Shown here: one piece after another, positions 57,612 to 64,000 of the stretch
How the letters are laid out: every line of letters begins with the position of its first letter
Position numbering within the stretch: the stretch's first letter is position 1
NCBI RefSeq assembly: GCF_900637685.1
Contig: NZ_LR134388.1
Span: 944,001-1,008,000, forward strand
Length of the DNA stretch: 64,000 nucleotides
Direction of reading: 5' to 3'
Source: Legionella sainthelensi
GTDB taxonomy: Bacteria > Pseudomonadota > Gammaproteobacteria > Legionellales > Legionellaceae
Notes under the pieces: model-generated
What the model saw: the letters and a program-made list of their open reading frames with translations, nothing else
What the model was told of the DNA's origin: nothing
Databases searched by the model: none
Program-made: the position numbers and the translations under genes

Positions 57612-57824
57612 CTAGCGTGGTGTAAAATCAATTTTGGGGAAATAACAGTCCTTTAGTGGTGAATCATCACCTTGAAGTTGCTGATACTTTTCCTTTACTT
57701 TACTCTGCACTGTAGTACCCACTTGATATGCACCCGATGCAATAGCGGCGGTAGCCATTGCACCAGCACCCGATTGAATTGCGATTTTGGTTGGTTGAGC
57801 AAAAAATCCTAAAAAGCGCAGCAT
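57612..57824 (-). CDS. Small hypothetical protein with an Ala/Gly-rich segment
   Basis: 70 residues. ATG 57824 has AAGGAAT upstream. An Ala/Gly/Thr-rich stretch (about 15-40, SGAGAMATAAIASGAYQVG) could insert in a membrane, followed by a charged coil (QSKVKEKYQQLQG) and a Pro-Lys tail. No family recognised. It is convergent with the valine operon. Confidence 0.6.
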   Translation of the reverse strand: MLRFLGFFAQPTKIAIQSGAGAMATAAIASGAYQVGTTVQSKVKEKYQQLQGDDSPLKDCYFPKIDFTPR

Positions 57825-58148
57825 ATTTTTATTCCTTAAAAGTTTATAAAAAAGTTAATGTGCAATTAAAACCATCATGCTTTAAAAAAATAGTACACTA
57901 TCTAAGCATAGAAATCTATTATAAAAGTTGATGATTTTCTATCTGATTTTTTAGTTAATTGCTTCTTAATTTATAATATGTTTTTTGAGCAAAAGAAAAA
58001 CTATTTTTATATTCTGTTCGATAAAATTAACTTGTTTTTCTATCGAACAGCTTTTTTAGATATAAATGCTACACATTCGTGGCTTCGCCGGGATAAGCTT
58101 TATGGGATAAAATGTGCTTAACGCCATAATTTTTTTCTCCCATGCAAA
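57825..58148. other. Intergenic region with a palindrome-terminator
   Basis: 324 AT-rich bases between two small leftward genes. The only structured part is the CTGTTCGATA palindrome at 58014-58050 (separate entry), which faces rightward. No open frame is convincing. Confidence 0.5.
58014..58057 (+). repeat. Palindrome CTGTTCGATA...TATCGAACAG followed by a T-run
   Basis: Perfect 10-base arms (58014-58023, 58041-58050) with a 17-base loop, then CTTTTTT. The arms are the same as those at 5688-5726. Its rightward T-run does not follow any rightward gene, so a stray terminator or a dispersed palindromic repeat is the better reading. Confidence 0.6.
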
Positions 58149-58430
58149 TTATTTGAGCCAATCACTAAGTATGTCAACTATTTTTTGTGCTTGTTCTGTA
58201 CTCGATATGTTGAATTTAGATTTTAGCCAGTATTGATTATTTCTTTTTTGATACCGTCGGATTGAATATTTGACTGGACCAAAATCATTTTGGCTATTAT
58301 CCCAATCTTGATATTTAAACATAATTGTAGTCCAGGCTCCTTTAGTTAACACCTTTTTATCAAGTTCTTTAGTCGTTTCGGTACCATCGTCGTTAAATGC
58401 TATCGTGATTTCATCAATGTTTGCAGTCAT
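58149..58430 (-). CDS. Small soluble hypothetical protein
   Basis: 93 residues, no signal or membrane span. Charged, with aromatic residues: TTIMFKYQDWDNSQNDF then GPVKYSIRRYQKRN and a C-terminal helix EQAQKIVDILSDWLK. GAGG lies upstream of ATG 58430. It resembles small conserved proteobacterial proteins of unknown function, but I cannot name a family. Confidence 0.65.
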   Translation of the reverse strand: MTANIDEITIAFNDDGTETTKELDKKVLTKGAWTTIMFKYQDWDNSQNDFGPVKYSIRRYQKRNNQYWLKSKFNISSTEQAQKIVDILSDWLK

Positions 58431-58634
58431 TTGGAGCTTTACCTCTGTAAATTAAATAAAAGAAACAACATTAATTATGAATGTTGCTTGCGCTAAAATT
58501 TTGAGAGTGTATCTTATTTTTTTCGTACACCAAAGCGATTCTTCTCTACGGTAAAAAAGGTTAAATTTAAGCTGGACTTTAAATCTAACATTTCAATTGG
58601 GTTTTGCGGTTAAATTTAAACCTTTTGTTTGCTG

Positions 58635-59255
58635 TTATTGAATGGAATAGAGTTTGCCATTTACAAAAGTCATTGTAACAGCAGATTGATATTGTCCCGG
58701 TTGATAGATCCAAACCTGAGGCTTTTCTGCTGTTGGTACCACTTCATTGATATAAGTGTTATTTGTCACTGAAGGGCTTCCACAAGAATAATATACTTTT
58801 TGTATCGGATCACCAGGTTGAATATTAGTGCCCTTACAAATAGAAACGGCATTACTGTTAGAACCATTTAATTTGATGTATTTGACCTTTTGATTCACCA
58901 CATCTACTTCCAGTTGGGCACCACTGTTTGGTTGAGGAATACTCCAAACGTTATAGTAAGCAGAACCTGAACCAGCAGGTGTTGTTCCCGGAACTTGCCA
59001 TACCCCTGAATAAGCATTACTTGCTCCCGCATTATTATACATAAGCTGCTGCATGGGAATTTTCTGTAATACAGGTTGATTTGATTCCTGTTGACTTATG
59101 GGTTGGCCACATGCTGCAATAACTTGATCAGGTGTCATTCCGAGATTAACGTAACCGTGATTTTGGGGGCAATAATAAGACTGTGTGTCAGCAAATAGGT
59201 TAAAAGGTAAAATAAATAACCCCAAACTCATGCACCTGTGAAGAGTCAATTTCAT
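58635..59255 (-). CDS. Periplasmic DUF2845-like protein
   Basis: 206 residues from ATG 59255, with GGGGA before it (a GTG four codons upstream is also open). Signal peptide ends near LFADT. Two similar halves: YCPQNHGYVNLGMTPDQVIAACGQP and SICKGTNIQPGDPIQKVYYSCGSP, each with the C...G-X-X...V...CG-X-P spacing of DUF2845, about 110 residues apart. Such proteins are periplasmic; function unknown. The four cysteines likely form disulfides within each half. Confidence 0.75.
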   Translation of the reverse strand: MKLTLHRCMSLGLFILPFNLFADTQSYYCPQNHGYVNLGMTPDQVIAACGQPISQQESNQPVLQKIPMQQLMYNNAGASNAYSGVWQVPGTTPAGSGSAYYNVWSIPQPNSGAQLEVDVVNQKVKYIKLNGSNSNAVSICKGTNIQPGDPIQKVYYSCGSPSVTNNTYINEVVPTAEKPQVWIYQPGQYQSAVTMTFVNGKLYSIQ

Positions 59256-59301
59256 AATTTTCCCCACTAATCCTCAGCGTTTAAATAAAGTATAGATGCT
59301 T

Positions 59302-59877
59302 TTATAACAATCTCCAGGGGAGGCTAGCACTAATAAATAAAGTGATGATTTTTAGCACTATCATAATGATAAAGGGGGAAAAATCAAATCCTGCGATGTT
59401 GGAAATGAATTTTCTACCGAGTTTTAATAATGGTTCTGTCAATATACGTAGAAAATCAGCAATTGGTCCTTGCCATCCTGGATTGACGAAGCTCATTATT
59501 GCTCGCACGAGAATAGCAAAAAACAGAATATCGCACGGTTGAATGATTAAATCAGCAATAATATAAATGAGTAAATAGAGGAAAGGCATTATTCCATGTA
59601 ATGCAAGTAAACTGATGCAAATGACTTTTAATAACTCGACAACAACTAAAGTGATCAAAGCCGGAATATCGTATTTCTGTCCTGGCTGGTGTTTTTGTTG
59701 TGTTATTTGTTGAATTGGATTTACTATTGGATCTGAAATTTTATAAATAAGTTGGCTTACTGGATGTAGTACACTGACACGCAAGTAGCGTAAACTAATA
59801 CGGAGCCATAAGCTGAAAATAAGGAGCGAAAAAACCAACGACACAAGAAACAAAGCTACCGCGCTAAAACCTGACAT
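59302..59877 (-). CDS. YggT-family membrane protein
   Basis: 191 residues from ATG 59877 (an ATG four codons upstream overlaps the GGGGGA ribosome site). Two YggT units, each with paired membrane helices and a conserved SDPIVNPIQQI / TEPLLKLGRKFI-type loop (the P-X-R/K segment). YggT proteins are widespread, linked to osmotic stress or to cell division and chloroplast-type nucleoid positioning in relatives; exact role unknown. The yggS gene lies just upstream on the same strand after about 115 bases. Confidence 0.88.
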   Translation of the reverse strand: MSGFSAVALFLVSLVFSLLIFSLWLRISLRYLRVSVLHPVSQLIYKISDPIVNPIQQITQQKHQPGQKYDIPALITLVVVELLKVICISLLALHGIMPFLYLLIYIIADLIIQPCDILFFAILVRAIMSFVNPGWQGPIADFLRILTEPLLKLGRKFISNIAGFDFSPFIIMIVLKIITLFISASLPWRLL

Positions 59878-60004
59878 ATTTTCCCCCATCCTAATTTATA
59901 CTGGTTCTGTTTGTAATTCTCTTTTGTTGGGTTCGTCACGAGACTGTGTGCATGCAGCGCTACACTAGTCTCAGAAGAGTAAACAGATCTTTATTTTTTT
60001 GCGA

Positions 60005-60706
60005 TTATACCGCGTTGCTTGATTTTTGTCGCTCACCAAAAATAGCTCGACCAACACGAACTATAGTAGCACCGGCTTTGATTGCAGGAATTAAATCATC
60101 ACTCATTCCCATGGACAAAGTATCCATATTCAAATTAAGGGTTTGATTAAGATGTTGCATGAGTTGATTAAGACGAATAAATACATCGTATTGAAGAAGT
60201 GGATCGTTGAGTGGAGGAGGAATAGTCATTAACCCTCGAAGCTTCAAATTAGGTAATTGACTTATAGCTAAGGCAAGCTCCGCGGCATTTTCGGGAGGTA
60301 TCCCCGACTTAGATTTTTCATCGATTAAATTAATTTGTATGCATACATTAAGTGGATTTAAATCTTTTGTTCGATATTCATTAAGCTGAGAGGCAATTTT
60401 AACTCGGCTTATACTATGAATCCAACTAAAAAGGGTAGCAATACCCTTAGTTTTATTGCTCTGAATGGGGCCAATAAAATGCCAATTGAGAGGTAAATTC
60501 TTTAAGGCAGATATTTTTTTTTGCGCTTCTTGGAAATAACTTTCTCCAAAGTCTTTGACTCCCAGATGAAAAGCCTCTTGAATTTTATCAATATTTTGTT
60601 GTTTGCTGACAGCAAGTAATAAAATGTTTTCTGGTTTTCGGCCGCAACCCAAGGCAGTTTGGGTGATTAAGTGTTGTATTCGATTTAGATCTTGATGAAG
60701 GCTCAT
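60005..60706 (-). CDS. yggS: PLP homeostasis protein YggS/PROSC family
   Basis: 233 residues. Binds PLP on a lysine in LLAVSKQQNIDKI (about Lys35) in a single alanine-racemase-like TIM barrel. Other marks: FGESYFQEAQKKI, LNWHFIGPIQSNKTK, QINLIDEKSKSGI, LRGLMTIPPP and LSMGMSDDLIPAIKAGATIVRVGRAIFG near the C-terminus. It buffers free PLP and affects amino acid pools. Divergent from pilT with a 114-base gap, as in many gammaproteobacteria. Confidence 0.95.
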   Translation of the reverse strand: MSLHQDLNRIQHLITQTALGCGRKPENILLLAVSKQQNIDKIQEAFHLGVKDFGESYFQEAQKKISALKNLPLNWHFIGPIQSNKTKGIATLFSWIHSISRVKIASQLNEYRTKDLNPLNVCIQINLIDEKSKSGIPPENAAELALAISQLPNLKLRGLMTIPPPLNDPLLQYDVFIRLNQLMQHLNQTLNLNMDTLSMGMSDDLIPAIKAGATIVRVGRAIFGERQKSSNAV

Positions 60707-60820
60707 GATTAATAAAGTAAATGAAAAAATTTCAACAATAGCAAAAGAAACAGTATTTGCCGAGTGCTGGTTAGTAAGTTAATCTAGTAACAAGCATGAA
60801 GAATCAGGATAGATTAATCA

Positions 60821-61855
60821 ATGGATATAGCAGAATTATTGGCATTTTCAGTCAAAAATAAATCTTCAGATCTACATTTGTCAGCAGGATTACCGCCAAT
60901 GATTCGCGTTGATGGCGACTTACGCAAAATCAATTTACCTCCTCTAGAACATAAAGAGGTGATAAAAATTATTTATGATGTAATGAATGATCGGCAAAGA
61001 AAAGAGTTTGAAGAGTTTTTAGAAACTGATTTTTCTTTTGAAATTGCCAATCTCTCTCGTTTCAGGGTCAATGTATTTAATCAATCACGAGGTGCCGCAG
61101 CAGTTTTTCGTACTATCCCTTCTCTGATTTTAGGTATGAAAGACTTAGGGTTGCCCTCTATTTTCGAAGAAATGGCAAGCTATCCTAAGGGATTAGTACT
61201 GGTCACCGGACCTACAGGATCAGGAAAAAGTACAACGTTAGCTGCGATGATCGATTACATTAACTCAACTCGTTATGATCATATTTTGACCGTTGAAGAT
61301 CCTATAGAGTTTCTTCACCAAAGTAAAAAATGTTTATTGAATCAGCGTGAAGTTCATCGGGATACGCTTAGTTTTAATGCAGCTTTGCGTTCCGCATTAC
61401 GTGAAGATCCTGATGTTATTTTGGTAGGAGAATTACGCGATTTAGAGACGATTCGTCTAGCAATGACCGCAGCTGAAACAGGGCATTTAGTATTCGGTAC
61501 CTTACATACTAATTCTGCAACAAAAACAATTAACCGAATAATTGACGTATTTCCGGCAGAAGAAAAGGCTATGGTTCGTTCAATGCTGTCTGAATCGCTA
61601 CAAGCTGTCATTGCTCAGACTTTGTTGAAAAAAAATGGGGGTGGGAGAGTAGCTGCTTTAGAAATAATGATCTGCACAGGAGCTATTCGTAACTTAATTC
61701 GAGAGGATAAAGTCGCACAAATGTATTCTTCCATCCAAACTGGGCAAGCGAAAGGAATGCAAACTTTAGATCAACATTTAAAAGAACTGGTTAATAAAAA
61801 TCTTATTTCACGTAATACGGCTTATGCAGTTGCTTTTGATAAGTCTTTATTTTAA
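60821..61855 (+). CDS. pilT: Twitching motility retraction ATPase PilT
   Basis: 344 residues. PilT depolymerises the type IV pilus by ATP hydrolysis. N-terminal PAS-like part with SDLHLSAGLPPMIRVDGDL; Walker A GPTGSGKSTT (about 128-137); Asp box VEDPIEFLH; Walker B and VILVGELRDLETI; His box GHLVFGTLHTNSA; and the C-terminal AIRNLIREDK motif needed for retraction (AIRNLIRE). Works with pilMNOPQ at 37-42 kb. Length is normal. Confidence 0.97.
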   Translation: MDIAELLAFSVKNKSSDLHLSAGLPPMIRVDGDLRKINLPPLEHKEVIKIIYDVMNDRQRKEFEEFLETDFSFEIANLSRFRVNVFNQSRGAAAVFRTIPSLILGMKDLGLPSIFEEMASYPKGLVLVTGPTGSGKSTTLAAMIDYINSTRYDHILTVEDPIEFLHQSKKCLLNQREVHRDTLSFNAALRSALREDPDVILVGELRDLETIRLAMTAAETGHLVFGTLHTNSATKTINRIIDVFPAEEKAMVRSMLSESLQAVIAQTLLKKNGGGRVAALEIMICTGAIRNLIREDKVAQMYSSIQTGQAKGMQTLDQHLKELVNKNLISRNTAYAVAFDKSLF

Positions 61856-61958
61856 ATCTACAAATGGTACAAGTGATTTTTTATGTTATTAGCAATCAGA
61901 GTGGAATAATAATTGCTCTGGCGAAATTTTCTCGACAGAACGTATTCATTGAACCTTC

Positions 61959-63434
61959 CTAAAAAGTCTTGTTCATATCCTGTCTTGTACTATCAGTATT
62001 GATCATTTCTTCTTTTTTAGTAGTCTGTAAAACATCTTTCATCTTTTTAAAAGAATCCAACAATGAGTTTTTGGGTTTGAGTTCGCCTACTAGTTCTTTT
62101 ATACCTTTAACATTAAAATTCCTATGATGATAGTTTTTCCATGCTAAGAATCTTTGGGCAGATTCAAGTGCTTGTTGTGGATTATTTTTAGCCATTTCTC
62201 TAAGTGCTTCTTCTACGCGAGGCCCTGTGACTTTGTTTTCGCGAATACCAAGTTCTGTAGGAAATGGTGGTTTATGAGGTTTTCCTTTCTCTGATACTTC
62301 GGGTTTTCCTGTATGTTCATGTATGTTTTGTAACTCATCTTTCACGCAACGACCCAAACAAACTTTAGTGGAATACTGAACAGCCTCCTGAAAACTCTTA
62401 TTCAGTACTTCGGGGGGATATTTTATCCTCAGCTCAAGTTTGTGATCATTAATAACCTTTTGAACGGCAGGTTCTTTAAAAACATCCATTATTTCTCTCA
62501 GGCTATGGAATCCCTCATTCACTGCTCGTGCGACAAACGTCAGGACAATATTATCCACATGCTCTTGTAAATCAGGATCTTGAGGATGCTTTTCAATGAA
62601 AGCACCAGCGAGAGTCACCGTAGAGAAGGCTGTTCCTGATACAGAATTAACAAATGGAACATGGGTTTTAGTAGCAGAATAACCATCCTTCACTGCAGGG
62701 TTTAACGCATATGAATCAACAATTCTGTTTTGCTCTTCAGAGGTTCTTTCATTGAATGGCATGGCATGAATGGATTTCATAATACCTGGATTTTGACTGA
62801 ATACATTATTTTCTTCGTTTGTTCCTCGCACTGGCTCATTAAGTCTGTCTTTGGTTTTATAAGCGGCAGGGCTATTGCGCCGAACAGCATTTCTCTTCAA
62901 GGTAAAATCTGGGGTCGTATCGCCTAATTCGCGTATGGTTCCCACAACACTTTTTGCTCCCTCCATGGTTGTAATTGCTACGTCGTCTTTACCTTTTCCA
63001 ATGTCCTTATCATATAATCCTGGGTTTAATTCTTTTACCAAATCAGAAAGTTTTTGCATGCCATCGTAGAAAACCGGTGATTCCTCCTCCATAGATTCGA
63101 ACAGATTCGTAGCAAATCTAGTTTCAAAATACCGTCTACTTTGATTTTCTATAGGGTTATCTGTAACATGTTTTTTTGCTTCTACAATAGTGGTCGATAA
63201 CAGATGATTCTCACTAATTTCCCGATGGGTTTCACAAATTTTTTCAATCGCTAATATGGCCTTATCCTTCTCAAGATGAAGATAGTGGGTCATAATTTCA
63301 TCTACTTCTTGCCTAACTTTTCCACCTAATTCCTTTTTTAGAAGAGCTGTGGTCAAAAGAATAAAATCAGAGGAATCTATTGGGTTTGCTTTTAGAGCTT
63401 GCAAATAAGCAGCTGTTTCATTTTTTTCACGCAT
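61959..63434 (-). CDS. Hypothetical 491-residue protein, candidate Dot/Icm effector
   Basis: No family recognised. The protein is soluble, highly charged and mostly helical, without signal peptide or membrane span. A central low-complexity-free region contains NAVRRNSPAAYKTKDRLNEP and a Thr/Ser-rich VNSVSGTAFSTVTLAGAF; the C-terminal part has VCLGRCVKDELQ and ends KKEEMINTDSTRQDMNKTF. A Glu-rich patch about 15 residues from the end is seen in many Dot/Icm substrates. The upstream region carries a PmrA-like box (63521-63539). Effector status is inference. Confidence 0.68.
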   Translation of the reverse strand: MREKNETAAYLQALKANPIDSSDFILLTTALLKKELGGKVRQEVDEIMTHYLHLEKDKAILAIEKICETHREISENHLLSTTIVEAKKHVTDNPIENQSRRYFETRFATNLFESMEEESPVFYDGMQKLSDLVKELNPGLYDKDIGKGKDDVAITTMEGAKSVVGTIRELGDTTPDFTLKRNAVRRNSPAAYKTKDRLNEPVRGTNEENNVFSQNPGIMKSIHAMPFNERTSEEQNRIVDSYALNPAVKDGYSATKTHVPFVNSVSGTAFSTVTLAGAFIEKHPQDPDLQEHVDNIVLTFVARAVNEGFHSLREIMDVFKEPAVQKVINDHKLELRIKYPPEVLNKSFQEAVQYSTKVCLGRCVKDELQNIHEHTGKPEVSEKGKPHKPPFPTELGIRENKVTGPRVEEALREMAKNNPQQALESAQRFLAWKNYHHRNFNVKGIKELVGELKPKNSLLDSFKKMKDVLQTTKKEEMINTDSTRQDMNKTF

Positions 63435-63520
63435 AATATTTTCCTCTGCAGCATATATTTGGGCATATATTTAATTTTGTATATTTTTTGGATCTAATGA
63501 TTAAAAATAATATCATTATT

Positions 63521-63539
63521 CTCTTAAGATAATATTAGG
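63521..63539 (-). promoter_or_regulatory. Possible PmrA-binding box
   Basis: On the minus strand, CCTAATATT-AT-CTTAAGAG resembles the Legionella PmrA element (cTTAATatT, two bases, cTTAATatT): the first half has one mismatch, the second keeps CTTAA then diverges. It lies about 87-105 bases before the 491-residue gene. Match is by eye. Confidence 0.35.
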
Positions 63540-63688
63540 TAACGATCCTTAAGGTTTTTTGTACAGGCAGGATTATTGGCGTTTCAGTCTGGTAATAGGT
63601 TGCTTTAAAGACGTAAATTAGTTTATTGTTACCAACATAATGTACAATGTATGGCCTAAATGGTGTTTTAAATATCTAGAGAAGATTG

Positions 63689-64000
63689 ATGTACCATAAC
63701 TTGAAATTGGATGGCTTATCCCAAAAAGATTGCTTGCAGGCTATTAAAGAAATTCCTAATGAAGTCACTTGGCTGGTTTGGGGTTGGAATAATCTTGGTG
63801 GCAAAAGGACGGAGGAGTTAATCCCTCTTTTTCACGCATTGCCCACCAGAATCACCACCTTGGATTTGAGTGGAAATGACTTTGCCAACAAAAGCGAGGC
63901 AGAATTAAGTACTCTCTTTAAAACCCTACCTAATCACTTATCTACCCTTAATTTACGTTGGAATAAACTGAATCGTGTAAAAAGCACAGGATTAATCGCT
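63689..64000 (+). CDS. Leucine-rich-repeat protein, 3' end outside the window
   Basis: 104 codons from ATG 63689 (GAGAAG upstream) stay open to the window edge. Ribonuclease-inhibitor-type LRRs are seen: TWLVWGWNNLGGKRTEEL, ITTLDLSGNDFANKSEAEL and LSTLNLRWNKLNRVKSTGL, each of about 28-30 residues with the LxxLxLxxN core. No signal peptide. Many Legionella Dot/Icm effectors (LegL group) have such repeats, so an effector is plausible. Convergence of style with the adjacent unknown gene makes this end of the window look like accessory content. Confidence 0.7.
   Translation, partial: MYHNLKLDGLSQKDCLQAIKEIPNEVTWLVWGWNNLGGKRTEELIPLFHALPTRITTLDLSGNDFANKSEAELSTLFKTLPNHLSTLNLRWNKLNRVKSTGLIA

Overview
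The window looks like chromosome from a Legionella species. I judge this from about 38% G+C by eye, a stand-alone type II secretion gene of LspC type, an EnhA-like L,D-transpeptidase, the mrcA/pilMNOPQ/aroKB and pilT blocks, and several large proteins without relatives that I recognise, of the kind Dot/Icm hosts carry. The species cannot be read from the sequence, and no database search was possible.

Layout. 1-2.1 kb: a PLP-dependent sulfur amino acid enzyme (cut by the window edge), lspC and a Sel1 lipoprotein. 2.2-9.4 kb: mutY, an unknown gene, a periplasmic DegP-type protease, an isochorismatase-fold hydrolase, a short-chain dehydrogenase, an isolated flgM with a consensus sigma-28 promoter, a c5-type cytochrome and an L,D-transpeptidase. 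9.5-15.7 kb: coaX, then the front part of the division and cell wall cluster (mraZ-rsmH-ftsL-ftsI-murE) behind TGGAG repeats that look like MraZ operators. 15.9-18.2 kb: a small secreted protein, pdxB and an M50 protease. 18.5-21.9 kb: a two-gene unit with a His-tailed small protein and a 950-residue protein carrying thiol-hydrolase-like signatures at both ends; this is the most novel-looking locus. 22.0-23.35 kb: a decayed IS5-type element that also holds a GIY-YIG nuclease gene between long inverted repeats. 23.4-30.3 kb: a KimA-like permease, a PAP2 phosphatase and a J-domain-like membrane protein, then etfB-etfA-ald.

30.4-35.3 kb: a frameshifted GT39 glycosyltransferase, a methyltransferase and a frameshifted PBP1A gene (mrcA). 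35.5-36.9 kb: a coiled-coil protein built on five 84-bp repeats, placed between mrcA and pilM, which are usually neighbours. 37.1-45.4 kb: pilMNOPQ (type IV pilus alignment complex and secretin), aroK, aroB and a DamX-like ATPase/SPOR protein. 46.2-54.5 kb: proC, galU-pgi, truD, a diguanylate cyclase, recQ and a 3-methyladenine glycosylase. 54.5-57.5 kb: acyl-CoA dehydrogenase, enoyl-CoA hydratase and a poly-G-frameshifted 3-hydroxyisobutyryl-CoA hydrolase, together the middle of valine breakdown. 57.6-61.9 kb: small hypotheticals, a DUF2845-like protein, yggT, yggS and pilT. 62-64 kb: an unknown 491-residue protein with a PmrA-like box upstream, and a leucine-rich-repeat gene cut by the window edge.

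Three otherwise well-conserved genes (GT39, mrcA, hydroxyisobutyryl-CoA hydrolase) are each broken by a one-base loss, two of them in homopolymers. Either the assembly has homopolymer errors or these genes are decaying or phase-variable; raw reads would decide.
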